DNA of 33,109 nucleotides from Micrococcales bacterium (GCA_003132125.1 PKWT01000031.1:1-33109), one strand, 5' to 3'; shown: positions 1 through 7,808, numbered from the stretch's first letter. The notes: a model not told the origin generated them from the letters alone. A program made the numbers and translations.

Positions 1-652
1 TCAGGTAGGCGGCGAGCGCCTCCTGCGCCTCGTCGACGATCGAGTCCACCGCGGTGAACCACGCCATGGCCTGCGTGAGCACGTTGACGTCCTCAGGGTC
101 CAGGGCGCGCCCGGCCGGCTTCGGCGGGGTCGTCACCAAGCCGGACTCGGCGAAGGCCCGCACGGCCACCGTGGAGTCGAGGTATGCGGGCGAGTTGACC
201 GGGGCGACGTCGACGAGTTGGCCCTGCAGGAGCGTCCGCATCGGGAAGCCCTGCTCGGTGAACCCCCACTCGTCCTCGATGCAGTAGAACGCGAACGAGG
301 AGTAGCGCAGGTCGCCACGCTTGGCTAGGACGGACGTGTCGCGCCCGACCGTGGTGTCCGGCAGTGGGTTGTCGTAGACCAGGCCGACGTCGTCGATCGA
401 GAGGGTCAGCGTGCCGGCCTCGGTGGTGCCGAGCAGCCCGGCGTCACTGTGGTTCGCACGGCACAGCACGCGGACGTTGTCGGCGAGCGACTTGTTGAAG
501 AATCCCGGGGCGATGCGCTCGACGAACCCGCCGAGGTTCTGGGACAGGACGTTGAACTTCGCCGCGTACCCGTGCAGGGTGCCGAGGCCACCGGCGGGGT
601 CGGCCCGGAGCTCGACGACCTGCGCGAAGTTACGGCGCTCGAGATCACGCAT
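1..652 (-). CDS. HK97-family prohead protease, N-terminal part (gene continues across the window ends)
   Basis: This is the capsid maturation protease (peptidase U35 type) that cleaves the capsid delta domain in the assembled prohead. The ATG at 652 starts a frame that is open to base 1 (217 codons plus one base). Family features are an early strand-rich segment (LHGYAAKFNVLS), a candidate catalytic His68 in ANHSD, and a candidate catalytic Ser118 or Ser119 in RYSSFAF. The start overlaps the portal stop (645-647) by 8 nt. Joining base 1 to base 33109 continues the frame, through an AAG codon split over the join, to a TAG at 32925-32927. The full protein is then 278 aa. The location between portal and capsid is the usual one for this family. 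Confidence 0.93.
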   Translation of the reverse strand, partial: MRDLERRNFAQVVELRADPAGGLGTLHGYAAKFNVLSQNLGGFVERIAPGFFNKSLADNVRVLCRANHSDAGLLGTTEAGTLTLSIDDVGLVYDNPLPDTTVGRDTSVLAKRGDLRYSSFAFYCIEDEWGFTEQGFPMRTLLQGQLVDVAPVNSPAYLDSTVAVRAFAESGLVTTPPKPAGRALDPEDVNVLTQAMAWFTAVDSIVDEAQEALAAYL

Positions 653-1856
653 TCGGTCCTCCTGAAGGTCCGGGACTTGCTGGGGCGGCGACCGGCGCGG
701 CCACCACCGAGGAGTTGCCGCGATACCACGCCTGCCATTGCGCGGCTTCCTCGTCGGTCAGCGGCGGCTTGTCCTCCGCTGCCCGGGCTTCCGTGAGCGT
801 CTCTTGCCCGGACGCGAGCGCGGCCACGTGGGCGAGGGTGCGGGTGGTCTTGTCGCCCTGGGAGAGCTGGTCCAGGTCGAAGCGGAAGTACTGGGGCCGC
901 GGGAAGATCTGGTTCAAGGCGGCCTCGAGGCGTGCGCACCACACGGCCAGAGTCCGGGAGGTGAGCTTCGCGGCGTCCTGCTCGAGGGTCTTGTACGTCA
1001 GGGATGCGCCGGTCTCACCGCCGACGTCCTCGGGAGACACGCGGTAGATCGCGGCGACCTGGGTGGCGTTGGACTTGATCGTCTCCAGGAACTGGGACTC
1101 GTTCGGAGAGACGGACAGGGTCTTGTAGTCCCAGTCGGCGCCCGTGACGAACACGTCCCGTCCGCGGATCGCCTCCTTGTAGCGCTTCTTGATCTTGTCG
1201 GCCTCGTCCGGGGGGACCGTGCGGCCGATGTTCTTCAGCTGGCCGGACGGGTTCGCGCCGTTGCGGAACCAGTCGTCGCCGTGCTGCTGGGCGCGCATCC
1301 CCGTCTCGATCTGCAACTTGAACAGGCCGAGCGGGCTGTAACCCTTGACGGACCCGGGGAACGTGTACGCGGGGATGTGCACCACGAGGGTCCGGTCGAG
1401 CTCGCGACCACGCCAGTAGTACGTCGGGTAGTGGAACCAGTCGAGCTGCTCCTCGATGACCGTCACGTCATCGGGTGCGAGCCACTGGATCTGACCTGGG
1501 CGACCCTGGGAGTCCAGGGCGGTGATGTACCCGTAGGCGTTGCCGCGCAGCAGCAGGGACGTCAGCGCCTGGTGTAGCCAGTCGATCTTCGTGCCGTATG
1601 GCGCCGGCTTGGTCACCAGCGTCGGCTGGGACGGCAGGAGCATGCGCGTGCCGTCGGGCGACTCACGGAATACCCGCAGCGGAGCCGTGGAGACCAGGTC
1701 CGCGATCAGTGACGTCGCCGCGTACACGGGTATCAACCGCAGGCCGCCGGCGACGATGTCCGGGCCACCGATCGCGTTGGCGACCGACCCGCCCGAACCC
1801 CACACGTCCTGGTAGGACAGGCCGCGCTGCTCGGCCCCGCGGAAGAAGAGGCTCAC
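645..1856 (-). CDS. HK97-family portal protein
   Basis: The 403-aa product is the dodecameric ring at the head vertex through which DNA is packaged and to which the connector binds. The sequence has the HK97-portal look: an N-terminal strand-rich part with VYAATSLIADLVSTAPLRV, a central IHIPAYTFPG-like wing region, the GYSPLG segment typical of the family, and a C-terminal helical crown (YKTLEQDAAKLTSRTL). Its Ala/Pro-rich tail is low complexity. The GTG start at 1856 overlaps the upstream membrane-protein stop by 4 nt. The gene sits between terminase and protease, as in other HK97-type late operons. Confidence 0.93.
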   Translation of the reverse strand: MSLFFRGAEQRGLSYQDVWGSGGSVANAIGGPDIVAGGLRLIPVYAATSLIADLVSTAPLRVFRESPDGTRMLLPSQPTLVTKPAPYGTKIDWLHQALTSLLLRGNAYGYITALDSQGRPGQIQWLAPDDVTVIEEQLDWFHYPTYYWRGRELDRTLVVHIPAYTFPGSVKGYSPLGLFKLQIETGMRAQQHGDDWFRNGANPSGQLKNIGRTVPPDEADKIKKRYKEAIRGRDVFVTGADWDYKTLSVSPNESQFLETIKSNATQVAAIYRVSPEDVGGETGASLTYKTLEQDAAKLTSRTLAVWCARLEAALNQIFPRPQYFRFDLDQLSQGDKTTRTLAHVAALASGQETLTEARAAEDKPPLTDEEAAQWQAWYRGNSSVVAAPVAAPASPGPSGGPNA

Positions 1857-2095
1857 TGGCGCACCGCCCGGGCCCGCACCGATGCGCTCGTGAGTCGGTA
1901 GGACATCGCCAGGAGCGCCACACCGGCCGCGATGAACGCCGCCGGTACGAACACCAGGGCGATGCCCGCCACGACCAGCCCAGCCCCAGCCAGGTCCAGC
2001 AGGGACGTGCCCACCGAGCGCGAGAAGAGGACCGCGGCCATGCGCCCACCGGTGGCGGTGACACGACGACCGGCAGCCTTCAAGGTGGCCTTCAC
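1853..2095 (-). CDS. small membrane protein between terminase and portal
   Basis: The 80-aa product starts at a GTG. It has a basic N-terminus (KATLKAAGRRV), then a long hydrophobic stretch at about residues 32-67 (LDLAGAGLVVAGIALVFV, then AAFIAAGVALLAM) that could form one or two membrane helices, and a basic C-terminus. It is coupled to the portal by a 4-nt GTGA overlap and lies 11 nt after the terminase stop. I do not recognise a named family. Small membrane proteins are common at this position in actinophages, and their role is unknown. It could anchor packaging at the membrane or act on the host, but the sequence shows neither. Confidence 0.75.
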   Translation of the reverse strand: MKATLKAAGRRVTATGGRMAAVLFSRSVGTSLLDLAGAGLVVAGIALVFVPAAFIAAGVALLAMSYRLTSASVRARAVRQ

Positions 2096-2106
2096 GTCGC
2101 CTCCGA

Positions 2107-3573
2107 TCAGTAGAACGAGTCGAGCAGGTCGTAGTCCTCAGGGGCCGTCTCCACCCACGCGAACCGGGCCACGGTCACGGCGTACAGCGGGGTGATGTCC
2201 GCGAGCGCCTTGCGGGTGAAGAGCCATGCGCCGTCGCCGACCATGCGCTTGGATGCCCCGGCGAGAGCGGTGTTGAGCATGGGTTCGTCAAGGTGGCGGA
2301 TCAGGGTGGCGAGGACGTCGTCGTAGAGGGCGCCGCAGGCGTCGACCTTGTCCCGGACGGAGAACCTGCGGACGTCGAAGCCCGCGGTCTCGAGGTCTGT
2401 CTTCAGTGCGCCGGCAGCGCCTGAGCCGTCGATCGCGACGAGGTTGCCGCCGTGGATCCGGCGCAGCTCGACGAGCTTCGCGACCGCGCCGTCGGTTCCT
2501 GCGATCTGGCCGATCGCCTCGACGTACACGCGGGCCGTCGGGTCGGACGAGCGAGCCGCGAGACCGAACGATGTCGTCGAGCGATCCGGCGCGACGTCCA
2601 GGCCCCAGACCGGCGGGCCGGTCCACGGTGCGTCGACGCCCTCAGGGACCTTGCAGAGCCCCCAGCTCGCCGGCGGGATGACACCGATGCCGGCTTTCTT
2701 GTCGCGCCACTGGTTGAGGTACGCGCGGCGGAACTCGTCGTCGTCCATCTTGTCGCGCTCGGCCTCGATGACGGACAGGTCGATCGTGTGGTCGAGAGCC
2801 GGGAGGCATCCTTCCCAGACGTCCGGGTCGTCGGCGTCGGCGTCGTCCAGTGCCGAGTACTCGAAGTAGGCCACTCGCGAGCGTGCGGATGGTGTCTGGA
2901 TGCGGGCCCGGCCATCGTCGACCTTGGCGCGTAGGTACGTCGAGTCGCCGTCGCCGGCGGCGGAGGCGATCCACAGCTGGGCGTTGGGCTTGGTCGTCAT
3001 GGCCGGGCTCATCGCCTGCTCGAGGCGGGAGTCCGTGTGAGCGAACGCCTCGTCGATGTGGCCCTCGTCGAGCGGCGGACCGTGGCCGGCCTTCTTCGTG
3101 ACCGCGTCGATCCACCACCGCGACCGGTTCGCGAACGCGATGTGCTCGCTGCCCGCGGCCGCCCTCAGACCCGGCTTCGGGCCGCCCGTCGCGGCAAGGA
3201 AGTAGCTAAGGGCACTGTCCGAGATCGGGTCGTAGAAGTCTTCTTCGAGGCGCCGGCGCGCCATGTTCCTGGTCTGCGCGGTGTACACGTGGCGCTGTCG
3301 CGGGGCCGACAGGCACCGGTGTGTGCCCTTGGCGAGGAGGATCGTGGTCTTGCCCTGCTGGCGCGGGATGATCAGCCGCACCTCGCGGTAGAAGAAGAAC
3401 CCCGTGGCCGGGTTGATCTCGCACGCGACGTCCGCGACGTACCGCTGCCACGGCATGAACGGTGTGCCGAGCGCGGCGCCGACCTTCGCGACCTTCCCGC
3501 CGAGGGTGGCGCGAGTCAGGTTGCGTTCAGTCCCGAACCGCGGGGGCGGGTCAGTCGCTCGAGCCGAGGTCAC
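2107..3573 (-). CDS. terL: Terminase large subunit (packaging ATPase and nuclease)
   Basis: The motor pumps DNA into the prohead and cuts the concatemer. From the GTG at 3573 the protein is 488 aa. A Walker A-like motif (IIPRQQGKTT) lies near residues 68-77 and a Walker B candidate (GHIDEA) near 171-176. A C-terminal RNase H-like nuclease domain starts near WGLDVAPDRS and has a second acidic strand (LVAIDGSG). The open frame extends back to 3624, but those codons lie entirely within the small-terminase gene. GTG 3573 gives a 23-nt overlap and a sensible N-terminus. I see no strong Shine-Dalgarno sequence, so translation may be coupled to the upstream gene. Confidence 0.93.
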   Translation of the reverse strand: MTSARATDPPPRFGTERNLTRATLGGKVAKVGAALGTPFMPWQRYVADVACEINPATGFFFYREVRLIIPRQQGKTTILLAKGTHRCLSAPRQRHVYTAQTRNMARRRLEEDFYDPISDSALSYFLAATGGPKPGLRAAAGSEHIAFANRSRWWIDAVTKKAGHGPPLDEGHIDEAFAHTDSRLEQAMSPAMTTKPNAQLWIASAAGDGDSTYLRAKVDDGRARIQTPSARSRVAYFEYSALDDADADDPDVWEGCLPALDHTIDLSVIEAERDKMDDDEFRRAYLNQWRDKKAGIGVIPPASWGLCKVPEGVDAPWTGPPVWGLDVAPDRSTTSFGLAARSSDPTARVYVEAIGQIAGTDGAVAKLVELRRIHGGNLVAIDGSGAAGALKTDLETAGFDVRRFSVRDKVDACGALYDDVLATLIRHLDEPMLNTALAGASKRMVGDGAWLFTRKALADITPLYAVTVARFAWVETAPEDYDLLDSFY

Positions 3574-4018
3574 TGAGGAACGCCGCGGCATCTTCGGAGA
3601 CGCTGGACCCGGCGGACACGGCACGCAGCCGGTTCAGCAGCTCCATCGTCCGCAGCTCGAGCGGGGACACCAGGTCGAGACGGTCGTGACGGTTGACCTG
3701 GTCGAGCATCCGCGCGTTCAGCCGCGCCATGCGCGAGAGCGTCCGCCTCCACGGCGGCTCGCCCGTCAACCCGCGCAGGTCGCGGCGCAACGCAGTCTCG
3801 ATGCTGCCCGCCGGCGCGGTGAAGTCGATCGACAACGGAGCAGCCACGGGCTCGACGTCCGCGAGGACGACCGCGGCCGCGACCTCCTCGTAGACGAGCT
3901 CGCGACGCTTGTTCGCCCGGTACGTGCGCATGTAGTCGCGCTTGGCCGCCCGGCAGATCTCGCAGTGACATCCGCGGCGGTAGCCGGCGAGGCCGTGGTT
4001 GGTCACCGGAGTCGCCAT
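3551..4018 (-). CDS. terS: Terminase small subunit-like protein
   Basis: The 155-aa protein probably recognises the packaging site and recruits the large subunit. The N-terminus carries a compact Cys/His segment (HGLAGYRRGCHCEICRAAK) that recurs in actinophage proteins, followed by a basic stretch. The C-terminal half is helical (LSRMARLNARMLDQVNRHD, then ELRTMELLNRLRAV), as expected for an oligomerising small terminase. Position next to terL with overlapping frames supports the assignment more than the sequence alone does. It starts at ATG 4018, preceded by a 125-bp non-coding stretch. Confidence 0.8.
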   Translation of the reverse strand: MATPVTNHGLAGYRRGCHCEICRAAKRDYMRTYRANKRRELVYEEVAAAVVLADVEPVAAPLSIDFTAPAGSIETALRRDLRGLTGEPPWRRTLSRMARLNARMLDQVNRHDRLDLVSPLELRTMELLNRLRAVSAGSSVSEDAAAFLSDLGSSD

Positions 4019-4143
4019 CAGGTCGCTCCGATCACACCCTGTAGGGCCTCACGTGGGCGATTCAGTGGGGAGAAAAAAAGGTTCACTGGGCGGTCGCCCA
4101 TACCCCAGATTCTCAAAGAATCGGCGTCTGACCTGCGATGACG
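4019..4143. other. Non-coding interval before the terminase genes; cos or late-promoter candidate
   Basis: This 125-bp gap separates the HNH gene from terS and is richer in A/T than most of the genome. It contains a run of seven A (4073-4079) flanked by CAGTG (4063-4067) and CACTG (4084-4088). Next come a short TGGGC/GCCCA hairpin (4087-4100) and a perfect GATTCT-CAA-AGAATC dyad (4108-4122). Read on the - strand, the GC hairpin followed by a T-run could end HNH transcription. Phages with an HNH protein beside the terminase usually cut at cos, and cos commonly lies near terS, so this is the best place to look for it. No cos sequence can be proven from the window. Confidence 0.4.
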
Positions 4144-4458
4144 CTAGAACGGCCAGTCGCGGGACGTGCGGCGAGGCGGGTCCTTAGCCCGCCTCTTGCC
4201 GGCATTGCATCCGAAGTGAGCGGGACGAAGGTTCCACCGCGCCGTCGGATGCCCGCCGTACTGCAGATCCTGGATGTGATCGAGGGACGGACCGTGCGGA
4301 TGGTTGCGCCTGAGCCCGAAGATGATGACCCGATTCAGTTCGGGGTAGAGGCACACCGGCGTCTGACACAGCGACCCGGGCGGACACAGTTCCTGGACGA
4401 GCGAGCGCCACAATCGGCCACCGCGACCGCGTCTCGGATCCCACTCGGCCAGGACCAC
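4144..4458 (-). CDS. HNH endonuclease adjacent to terminase
   Basis: From GTG 4458 the product is 104 aa, the usual size of terminase-associated HNH proteins. The motif is visible: DH at residues 60-61 (SLDHIQDL), Asn76 in ARWNLRP, and a closing HFGCNAGKR at 81-89. A Cys pair before the motif (CPPGSLCQTPVC) may help bind zinc. In HK97-type phages such HNH proteins act with the large terminase in cutting DNA at cos, which fits its place just upstream of terS. The frame stays open to 4611, but the added residues look like non-coding translation. A G-rich stretch precedes GTG 4458. Confidence 0.85.
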   Translation of the reverse strand: MVLAEWDPRRGRGGRLWRSLVQELCPPGSLCQTPVCLYPELNRVIIFGLRRNHPHGPSLDHIQDLQYGGHPTARWNLRPAHFGCNAGKRRAKDPPRRTSRDWPF

Positions 4459-4610
4459 TGCTAACCCCCAGCCCTGCACGGCGCTCGGTACCCGATCCGG
4501 TGCGCGAGCTGAGGTGATGATGAGGACTGGTGACGTCGGATCGCACGACGTTCGACGACCCGGAGCAGGCCCACCAGCCCAGCACCCGACCGAAGCCGGG
4601 ACGATCTGCA

Positions 4611-4631
4611 CCCAGGGCGTGCGGCCCTGGG
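4611..4631 (-). terminator. Hairpin, second of a tandem terminator pair
   Basis: CCCAGGGC (4611-4618) pairs perfectly with GCCCTGGG (4624-4631) over a 5-nt loop. It lies 8 nt beyond the 4640-4662 hairpin in the direction of leftward transcription. It may back up that terminator or slow RNA polymerase. Confidence 0.5.
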
Positions 4632-4639
4632 AAGCACGA

Positions 4640-4662
4640 AGGCCCGGTCAACGACCGGGCCT
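4640..4662 (-). terminator. Intrinsic terminator at the end of the early block
   Basis: AGGCCCGGTC (4640-4649) pairs perfectly with GACCGGGCCT (4653-4662) over a 3-nt loop. On the - strand the stem is followed by TCGTGCTTCC, so the RNA reads GCCTTCGTGCTT. The terminator at 20102-20129 has the same TTCGTGCT after its stem. The long leftward gene series from the Cro promoter would end here unless antiterminated. Confidence 0.7.
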
Positions 4663-4748
4663 CTCTCTGGGCACAGCATGCCCACTGACTGAGACGGTAC
4701 ACCGCACGGCCTATCTCTCGCGCCACGCGCGCGCAATGCGGCGTGTCG

Positions 4749-4988
4749 TCACCACGGCCGGGGTACGAGCTTCATCCGAGGAAGCGGCGGAAACGTCACG
4801 AGCGGAGTGCGTGGAAGCGTCAGGAGAGGACCAAACGGGGGCGTCAGGAGGAAGTGCTCCTGCCACGTTGTGAGCGGCATATCTGGGCCGAAGTGCTTGC
4901 GAACGAACGCCACGATCAGCGCCCCGTCCCACCGTTGCGGAGAGACGTGGTCCCGTCGCAGCTGGTGTCGCATCTTGTCGACGTTCAT
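4749..4988 (-). CDS. Hypothetical protein, last gene of the early block
   Basis: The 79-aa product is not recognised. The N-terminal two-thirds looks folded and helical (DKMRHQLRRDHV, then DGALIVAFVRKHFG). The C-terminal third is Pro/Leu-rich with a repeated pattern (TPPFGPLLTLPRTPLVTFPP), which is unusual beside its neighbours. ATG 4988 overlaps the upstream stop by 4 nt (ATGA). It is the last gene before the 4640-4662 terminator. Confidence 0.6.
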   Translation of the reverse strand: MNVDKMRHQLRRDHVSPQRWDGALIVAFVRKHFGPDMPLTTWQEHFLLTPPFGPLLTLPRTPLVTFPPLPRMKLVPRPW

Positions 4989-5479
4989 CGGCCGACCCTG
5001 CGCGGTGGGCCGCCTACCGGGGCGAAGACCCAGCGTCGTTGATTCTCACGCCACCCGACGATCGTGTACGTCGTGATGACCGGGCCGCTGAACAGCAGAT
5101 CGACCGGATCGCTCGCGCGGCTGAAGAGAGCAGACGAACGCTGCGACGCGACCCGCCACGGATCCCAGACGCTGCGGACGTGATGGATCTCGCCATCGTT
5201 CGGACCACCACGCAGCTCGACCTCGAGCGTCTTCGGCCGCCAGGCAGCGGTGACCTCGATGAGGTGCTGGTCGTTGGCTGGCTTGTCCTCGAAGGCGACG
5301 TCCTGAGTCGAGGCGTCGACAGCGAAGACCTGGGCCTCGATGGTTAGGCGACGTGCTAGTTCGCTGTGGAACGCGTCCATCGCCGTGCCCGGGTGCTGCA
5401 GGACGAGGAGCTCGTCGATGGTGCCAGCCACGAAGAGCCGGCCGACGTCGTCGATCTGCCGGAGTGTCCAGGTCGTCAT
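4985..5479 (-). CDS. Hypothetical phage protein (164 aa)
   Basis: I do not recognise the family. The protein starts MTTWTLRQIDDVGRLFVAG, then has a helical part (LARRLTIEAQVFAV) and a strand-rich C-terminal half containing LRGGPNDGEIHHV. That is a common short motif in actinophage hypothetical proteins, usually near the start of a small beta domain. The C-terminal WVFAPVGGPPRRVGR is basic. ATG 5479 overlaps the upstream stop and the gene's own stop overlaps the next ATG, so translation is coupled on both sides. Confidence 0.72.
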   Translation of the reverse strand: MTTWTLRQIDDVGRLFVAGTIDELLVLQHPGTAMDAFHSELARRLTIEAQVFAVDASTQDVAFEDKPANDQHLIEVTAAWRPKTLEVELRGGPNDGEIHHVRSVWDPWRVASQRSSALFSRASDPVDLLFSGPVITTYTIVGWRENQRRWVFAPVGGPPRRVGR

Positions 5480-5682
5480 CGCTGCGGACCTTCCTGGGGT
5501 TCGATCCAGCCGAGGTCGATGACGACGCCCCAGTTGTAGCGATGCTGCCGCGCCCACTTGCTGCAGAGATAGCGGACCCGGTTCCTCGGGACGCCAAGCC
5601 GATCACCCGCATAGCGCGGCTGCTCGCCGGCGACGAGCGCCGACCAGAGAGCGACCTCGTCTGGCCGGGCCGGCATGCTCAC
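5476..5682 (-). CDS. Small helix-turn-helix-like protein
   Basis: The 68-aa protein resembles one HTH unit: DEVALWSALVAGEQPRYAGD followed by RLGVPRNRVRYLCSKWARQ, which reads as a turn and recognition helix. It could bind DNA, but I do not know the family. The GTG at 5682 overlaps the previous stop (GTGA) and has AGGAG 8 nt upstream. An ATG at 5676 is the alternative start and would give 66 aa. Confidence 0.65.
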   Translation of the reverse strand: MSMPARPDEVALWSALVAGEQPRYAGDRLGVPRNRVRYLCSKWARQHRYNWGVVIDLGWIEPQEGPQR

Positions 5683-6077
5683 GGCTTCCACTCCTGCTGA
5701 TAGTCCCGGTGCTCGACGTAGATGGAGGCGAGGAGTTGGCACGTCGAGAGGCCGTTCTCGCGCCACCCTTGCACCAGCCCTTGCTGATGAAAGTCGAGCG
5801 ATTTCTTCTCGGCGAGGGCGAGGCGGTACATCTCGACAATCTGCCGATCAGCCGCGCATCGACGCAGAACACGGTCGGGGTCATGGCGACAGACGTGCTC
5901 GTCGATCGTCATCGGCAACGCCACTATCCGCACACCATCAGCAGCCAGATCGCGCGTCGCCGAGGCGTCCCACGAGCGGCTCCACGATGACCACTCTCCC
6001 GTGCCAGGCCCGCGCGCCGACAACGCCGCCGACTCGACCTCGGCGATCCGGGCAAGCAGGAACTCGGTCAGGGTCAT
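5679..6077 (-). CDS. DUF6221-like protein
   Basis: The 132-aa protein starts MTLTEFLLARIAEVES and contains HVCRHDPDRVLRRCAADRQIVEMY. That is the layout I associate with DUF6221, a family of unknown function frequent in actinobacteria and their phages: an N-terminal helix, a Trp-rich middle, and an HIxRHDPxRVL motif. It is probably cytoplasmic, with no membrane segment. ATG 6077 overlaps the upstream stop by 4 nt. The frame stays open far upstream, but that part lies antisense-like within the next gene and is not coding. Confidence 0.72.
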   Translation of the reverse strand: MTLTEFLLARIAEVESAALSARGPGTGEWSSWSRSWDASATRDLAADGVRIVALPMTIDEHVCRHDPDRVLRRCAADRQIVEMYRLALAEKKSLDFHQQGLVQGWRENGLSTCQLLASIYVEHRDYQQEWKP

Positions 6078-6742
6078 CGTGTCGTCTCCAGTTCTGGGAT
6101 CGGGTCGGCCATGGCCAGGCGGACGTGCTCGCCGAGGATCCCGATTGTCGTTGAGTCCCACGCTGAGCCGCAATGCCGGCAGACTGCGGCGAGCGGATCG
6201 AGTCGGACCTGCAGACCGCCGCGCTTGGAGCACACCATGCACGGCACGTTCGGCTTCAGCGGTGCCGTGTCCCAGGTCGTGACGATCCGCGCCTGAGCCC
6301 ACCAGCGCAACACATCCCGGTCGAGGCAACCGAGGTCGCCGGCGTCGAGCTCGTGCGCACGGGAACCGATCGTGACCAGATCCTGCGCCAACGTGCCCGG
6401 CTCGGACTGCAACGCCCGGCGGACCCACCACCTGGACTGGCGGCGGATCGTGCGCAGGCAGTCGACCGCATCGAGGCTCCCGGGCGGCTGCGAGTCGTAC
6501 CCCGACGACGACGTGCCGGCCGTGCTGCCACCGATGACCTGGGCCAGCTGCTCGATCAGCGGCGGGTACTCGGTGACCAACGGTCGAGGCTCCAGGCGCA
6601 CCCCGTCAGCCGAGAGCAGCCACTGGGTCTCCCGCGTCGTCATCGGCTCGGTCAGGTCAGCGATGCGATCCGAGATCCGCTCACGGATGACCTGACCCCG
6701 ATCGTGCTCAGCGTGCTGGTCTGGCCCACGGTGGTAGCCCAT
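6074..6742 (-). CDS. Zinc-ribbon hypothetical protein
   Basis: The 222-aa protein has a basic, charged N-terminus. A helical middle section follows (DCLRTIRRQSRWWVRRALQ). Near the C-terminus two Cys pairs (CMVCSKRGGL and CRHCGSAW) would form a zinc ribbon. Proteins with this plan occur in actinophage early operons next to the HNH/winged-helix protein, as here. Their function is not known. ATG 6742 shares one base with the stop of the upstream gene (TGATG), so the two are likely co-translated. Confidence 0.75.
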   Translation of the reverse strand: MGYHRGPDQHAEHDRGQVIRERISDRIADLTEPMTTRETQWLLSADGVRLEPRPLVTEYPPLIEQLAQVIGGSTAGTSSSGYDSQPPGSLDAVDCLRTIRRQSRWWVRRALQSEPGTLAQDLVTIGSRAHELDAGDLGCLDRDVLRWWAQARIVTTWDTAPLKPNVPCMVCSKRGGLQVRLDPLAAVCRHCGSAWDSTTIGILGEHVRLAMADPIPELETTR

Positions 6743-7701
6743 CAGGTGTCTCCTCGGTTCGGGTTGCGACGGCCACCCCTGCGACCACGACGGCGGGCAG
6801 GCGGATCAGACAATGCGAGATCGATAGCCGTGGAACGTCCAAGACCAAGATCAGGCCCGACCCGACCCGACCCGGCAGGTGTAGTTCTGACGGACCTCGG
6901 AACTGCATTCCGTGGGACTTCTTGGGGTACTTCTTGGGCACGCCCGGGCGCCGGTGCGGTGTTGTCGCTCGTCGCCGTCGCAGATCGCACTCTCTTGGGT
7001 GCGGTATCTGCGCCAGGCGCCAGCGCCAGTCGCACTTCGTCGTCCACGGGCGTGGTGGGGTATCCGTTGTCGGTCAGCTTCTTCGCGGTCGCCTCGCCAT
7101 ACCGAGGACGTTGCGGGGCAGGGCGCAGCGTGTGCGCCGAGTCCCACCGTTCGACGTCGCCGCCACGTGCCCGGTTGCAGCCCACGCATGCGACGACCAT
7201 CGTCTCGACCGTGCCGGGCTGGCCCGGGACCAGGTGATCCCACTCACCCGAGCGCGCCGTCTTGCGACCGAGCCAGACGACGCCGATCCCGCACCAGCGG
7301 CAACTGTCACCGTCGCGCAGCAGCACCGGGATGAGCAACGACACGTTCCGGGTGTCGTTGCGCTGCTGGCGCTCCCACTCGACCTCGGCCTTCGAGCGCA
7401 AGTGGATGAAGTCCGGGTCCTCGATGAGCTTGTACCCGGCCCCGTGATCGGTGCGGACCTTGGTCAGCAGCCTGTGCTTGACGGCCAGGCGCAGCAGCTC
7501 GGTCGTGCGGGACCCACCGAGCATCTCGACCGTTCCGACGTCCAGGACGTAGTCCGTCGTGTGGGCACCGGACTGCATCGACAGGCGCCACACGAACCCG
7601 GCAATCTCGTTGATGGTGCGGTCGTCGGCCCTGGCATCGCCGCGGACAGCCATCAACTTCGGGTAGGTGGCGCCAGTGTCGCCGCTGCGTTGCCAGGCCA
7701 T
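6742..7701 (-). CDS. Winged-helix-like protein with HNH nuclease motif
   Basis: The 319-aa protein has two parts and a tail. Residues 20-100 form a helical, winged-helix-like region (NEIAGFVWRLSMQ, then TELLRLAVKHRLL). Residues 130-180 carry an HNH finger: C134-x2-C137, the core pair D155-H156 and the closing C172-x2-C175-N176. The last 100 residues are disordered and end in an Arg/Gly-rich tail (RRRGRRGGRRN) that could bind nucleic acid. The N-terminal fold resembles phage replication-initiation proteins, so a role in replication is possible but inferred. The ATG at 7701 lies 29 bp from the tiny gene upstream. Confidence 0.8.
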   Translation of the reverse strand: MAWQRSGDTGATYPKLMAVRGDARADDRTINEIAGFVWRLSMQSGAHTTDYVLDVGTVEMLGGSRTTELLRLAVKHRLLTKVRTDHGAGYKLIEDPDFIHLRSKAEVEWERQQRNDTRNVSLLIPVLLRDGDSCRWCGIGVVWLGRKTARSGEWDHLVPGQPGTVETMVVACVGCNRARGGDVERWDSAHTLRPAPQRPRYGEATAKKLTDNGYPTTPVDDEVRLALAPGADTAPKRVRSATATSDNTAPAPGRAQEVPQEVPRNAVPRSVRTTPAGSGRVGPDLGLGRSTAIDLALSDPPARRRGRRGGRRNPNRGDT

Positions 7702-7730
7702 GCGGTCCAGCGCCTCCTTGAGGTCATGAG

Positions 7731-7808
7731 CTAGTCAGAGCAGGCACACTCGCCGGTCTGCTGATTGATCCATCTGCCGCACGAGTCACAGCGCTCAGGC
7801 TCAGCCAT
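7731..7808 (-). CDS. 25-aa zinc-ribbon microprotein
   Basis: This very short frame starts at ATG 7808, 8 nt inside the 3' end of the previous gene. It encodes a compact four-Cys cluster, CDSCGRWINQQTGECAC, which could form a minimal zinc ribbon. Tiny Cys-rich proteins are common in actinophage operons. The Cys spacing and coupled position support it, but at this length chance cannot be excluded. Confidence 0.5.
   Translation of the reverse strand: MAEPERCDSCGRWINQQTGECACSD

Larger units (their letters stand above)
4459..4748. other. Non-coding junction between early and late blocks
   Basis: Nothing in this 290-bp interval looks like a gene on either strand. It holds two perfect hairpins in tandem (4611-4631 and 4640-4662), a weaker TGGGCA/TGCCCA dyad (4668-4684), and the upstream region of the HNH gene. 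A promoter for the late block would be expected between the hairpins and 4458, but I cannot point to convincing -35 and -10 boxes. Confidence 0.5.

Noticed and set aside
4460..4465. A third GTTAGC operator copy beside the HNH start codon
   Set aside because: By rough estimate the hexamer is expected about ten times in both strands of a genome of this size and GC content (another lies inside the capsid gene), so one further copy is not evidence of control.
4514..4873. A 119-codon + strand frame in the early/late junction
   Set aside because: It runs through both terminator hairpins and opposite the 4749-4988 gene, and has no ribosome site or recognisable motif.
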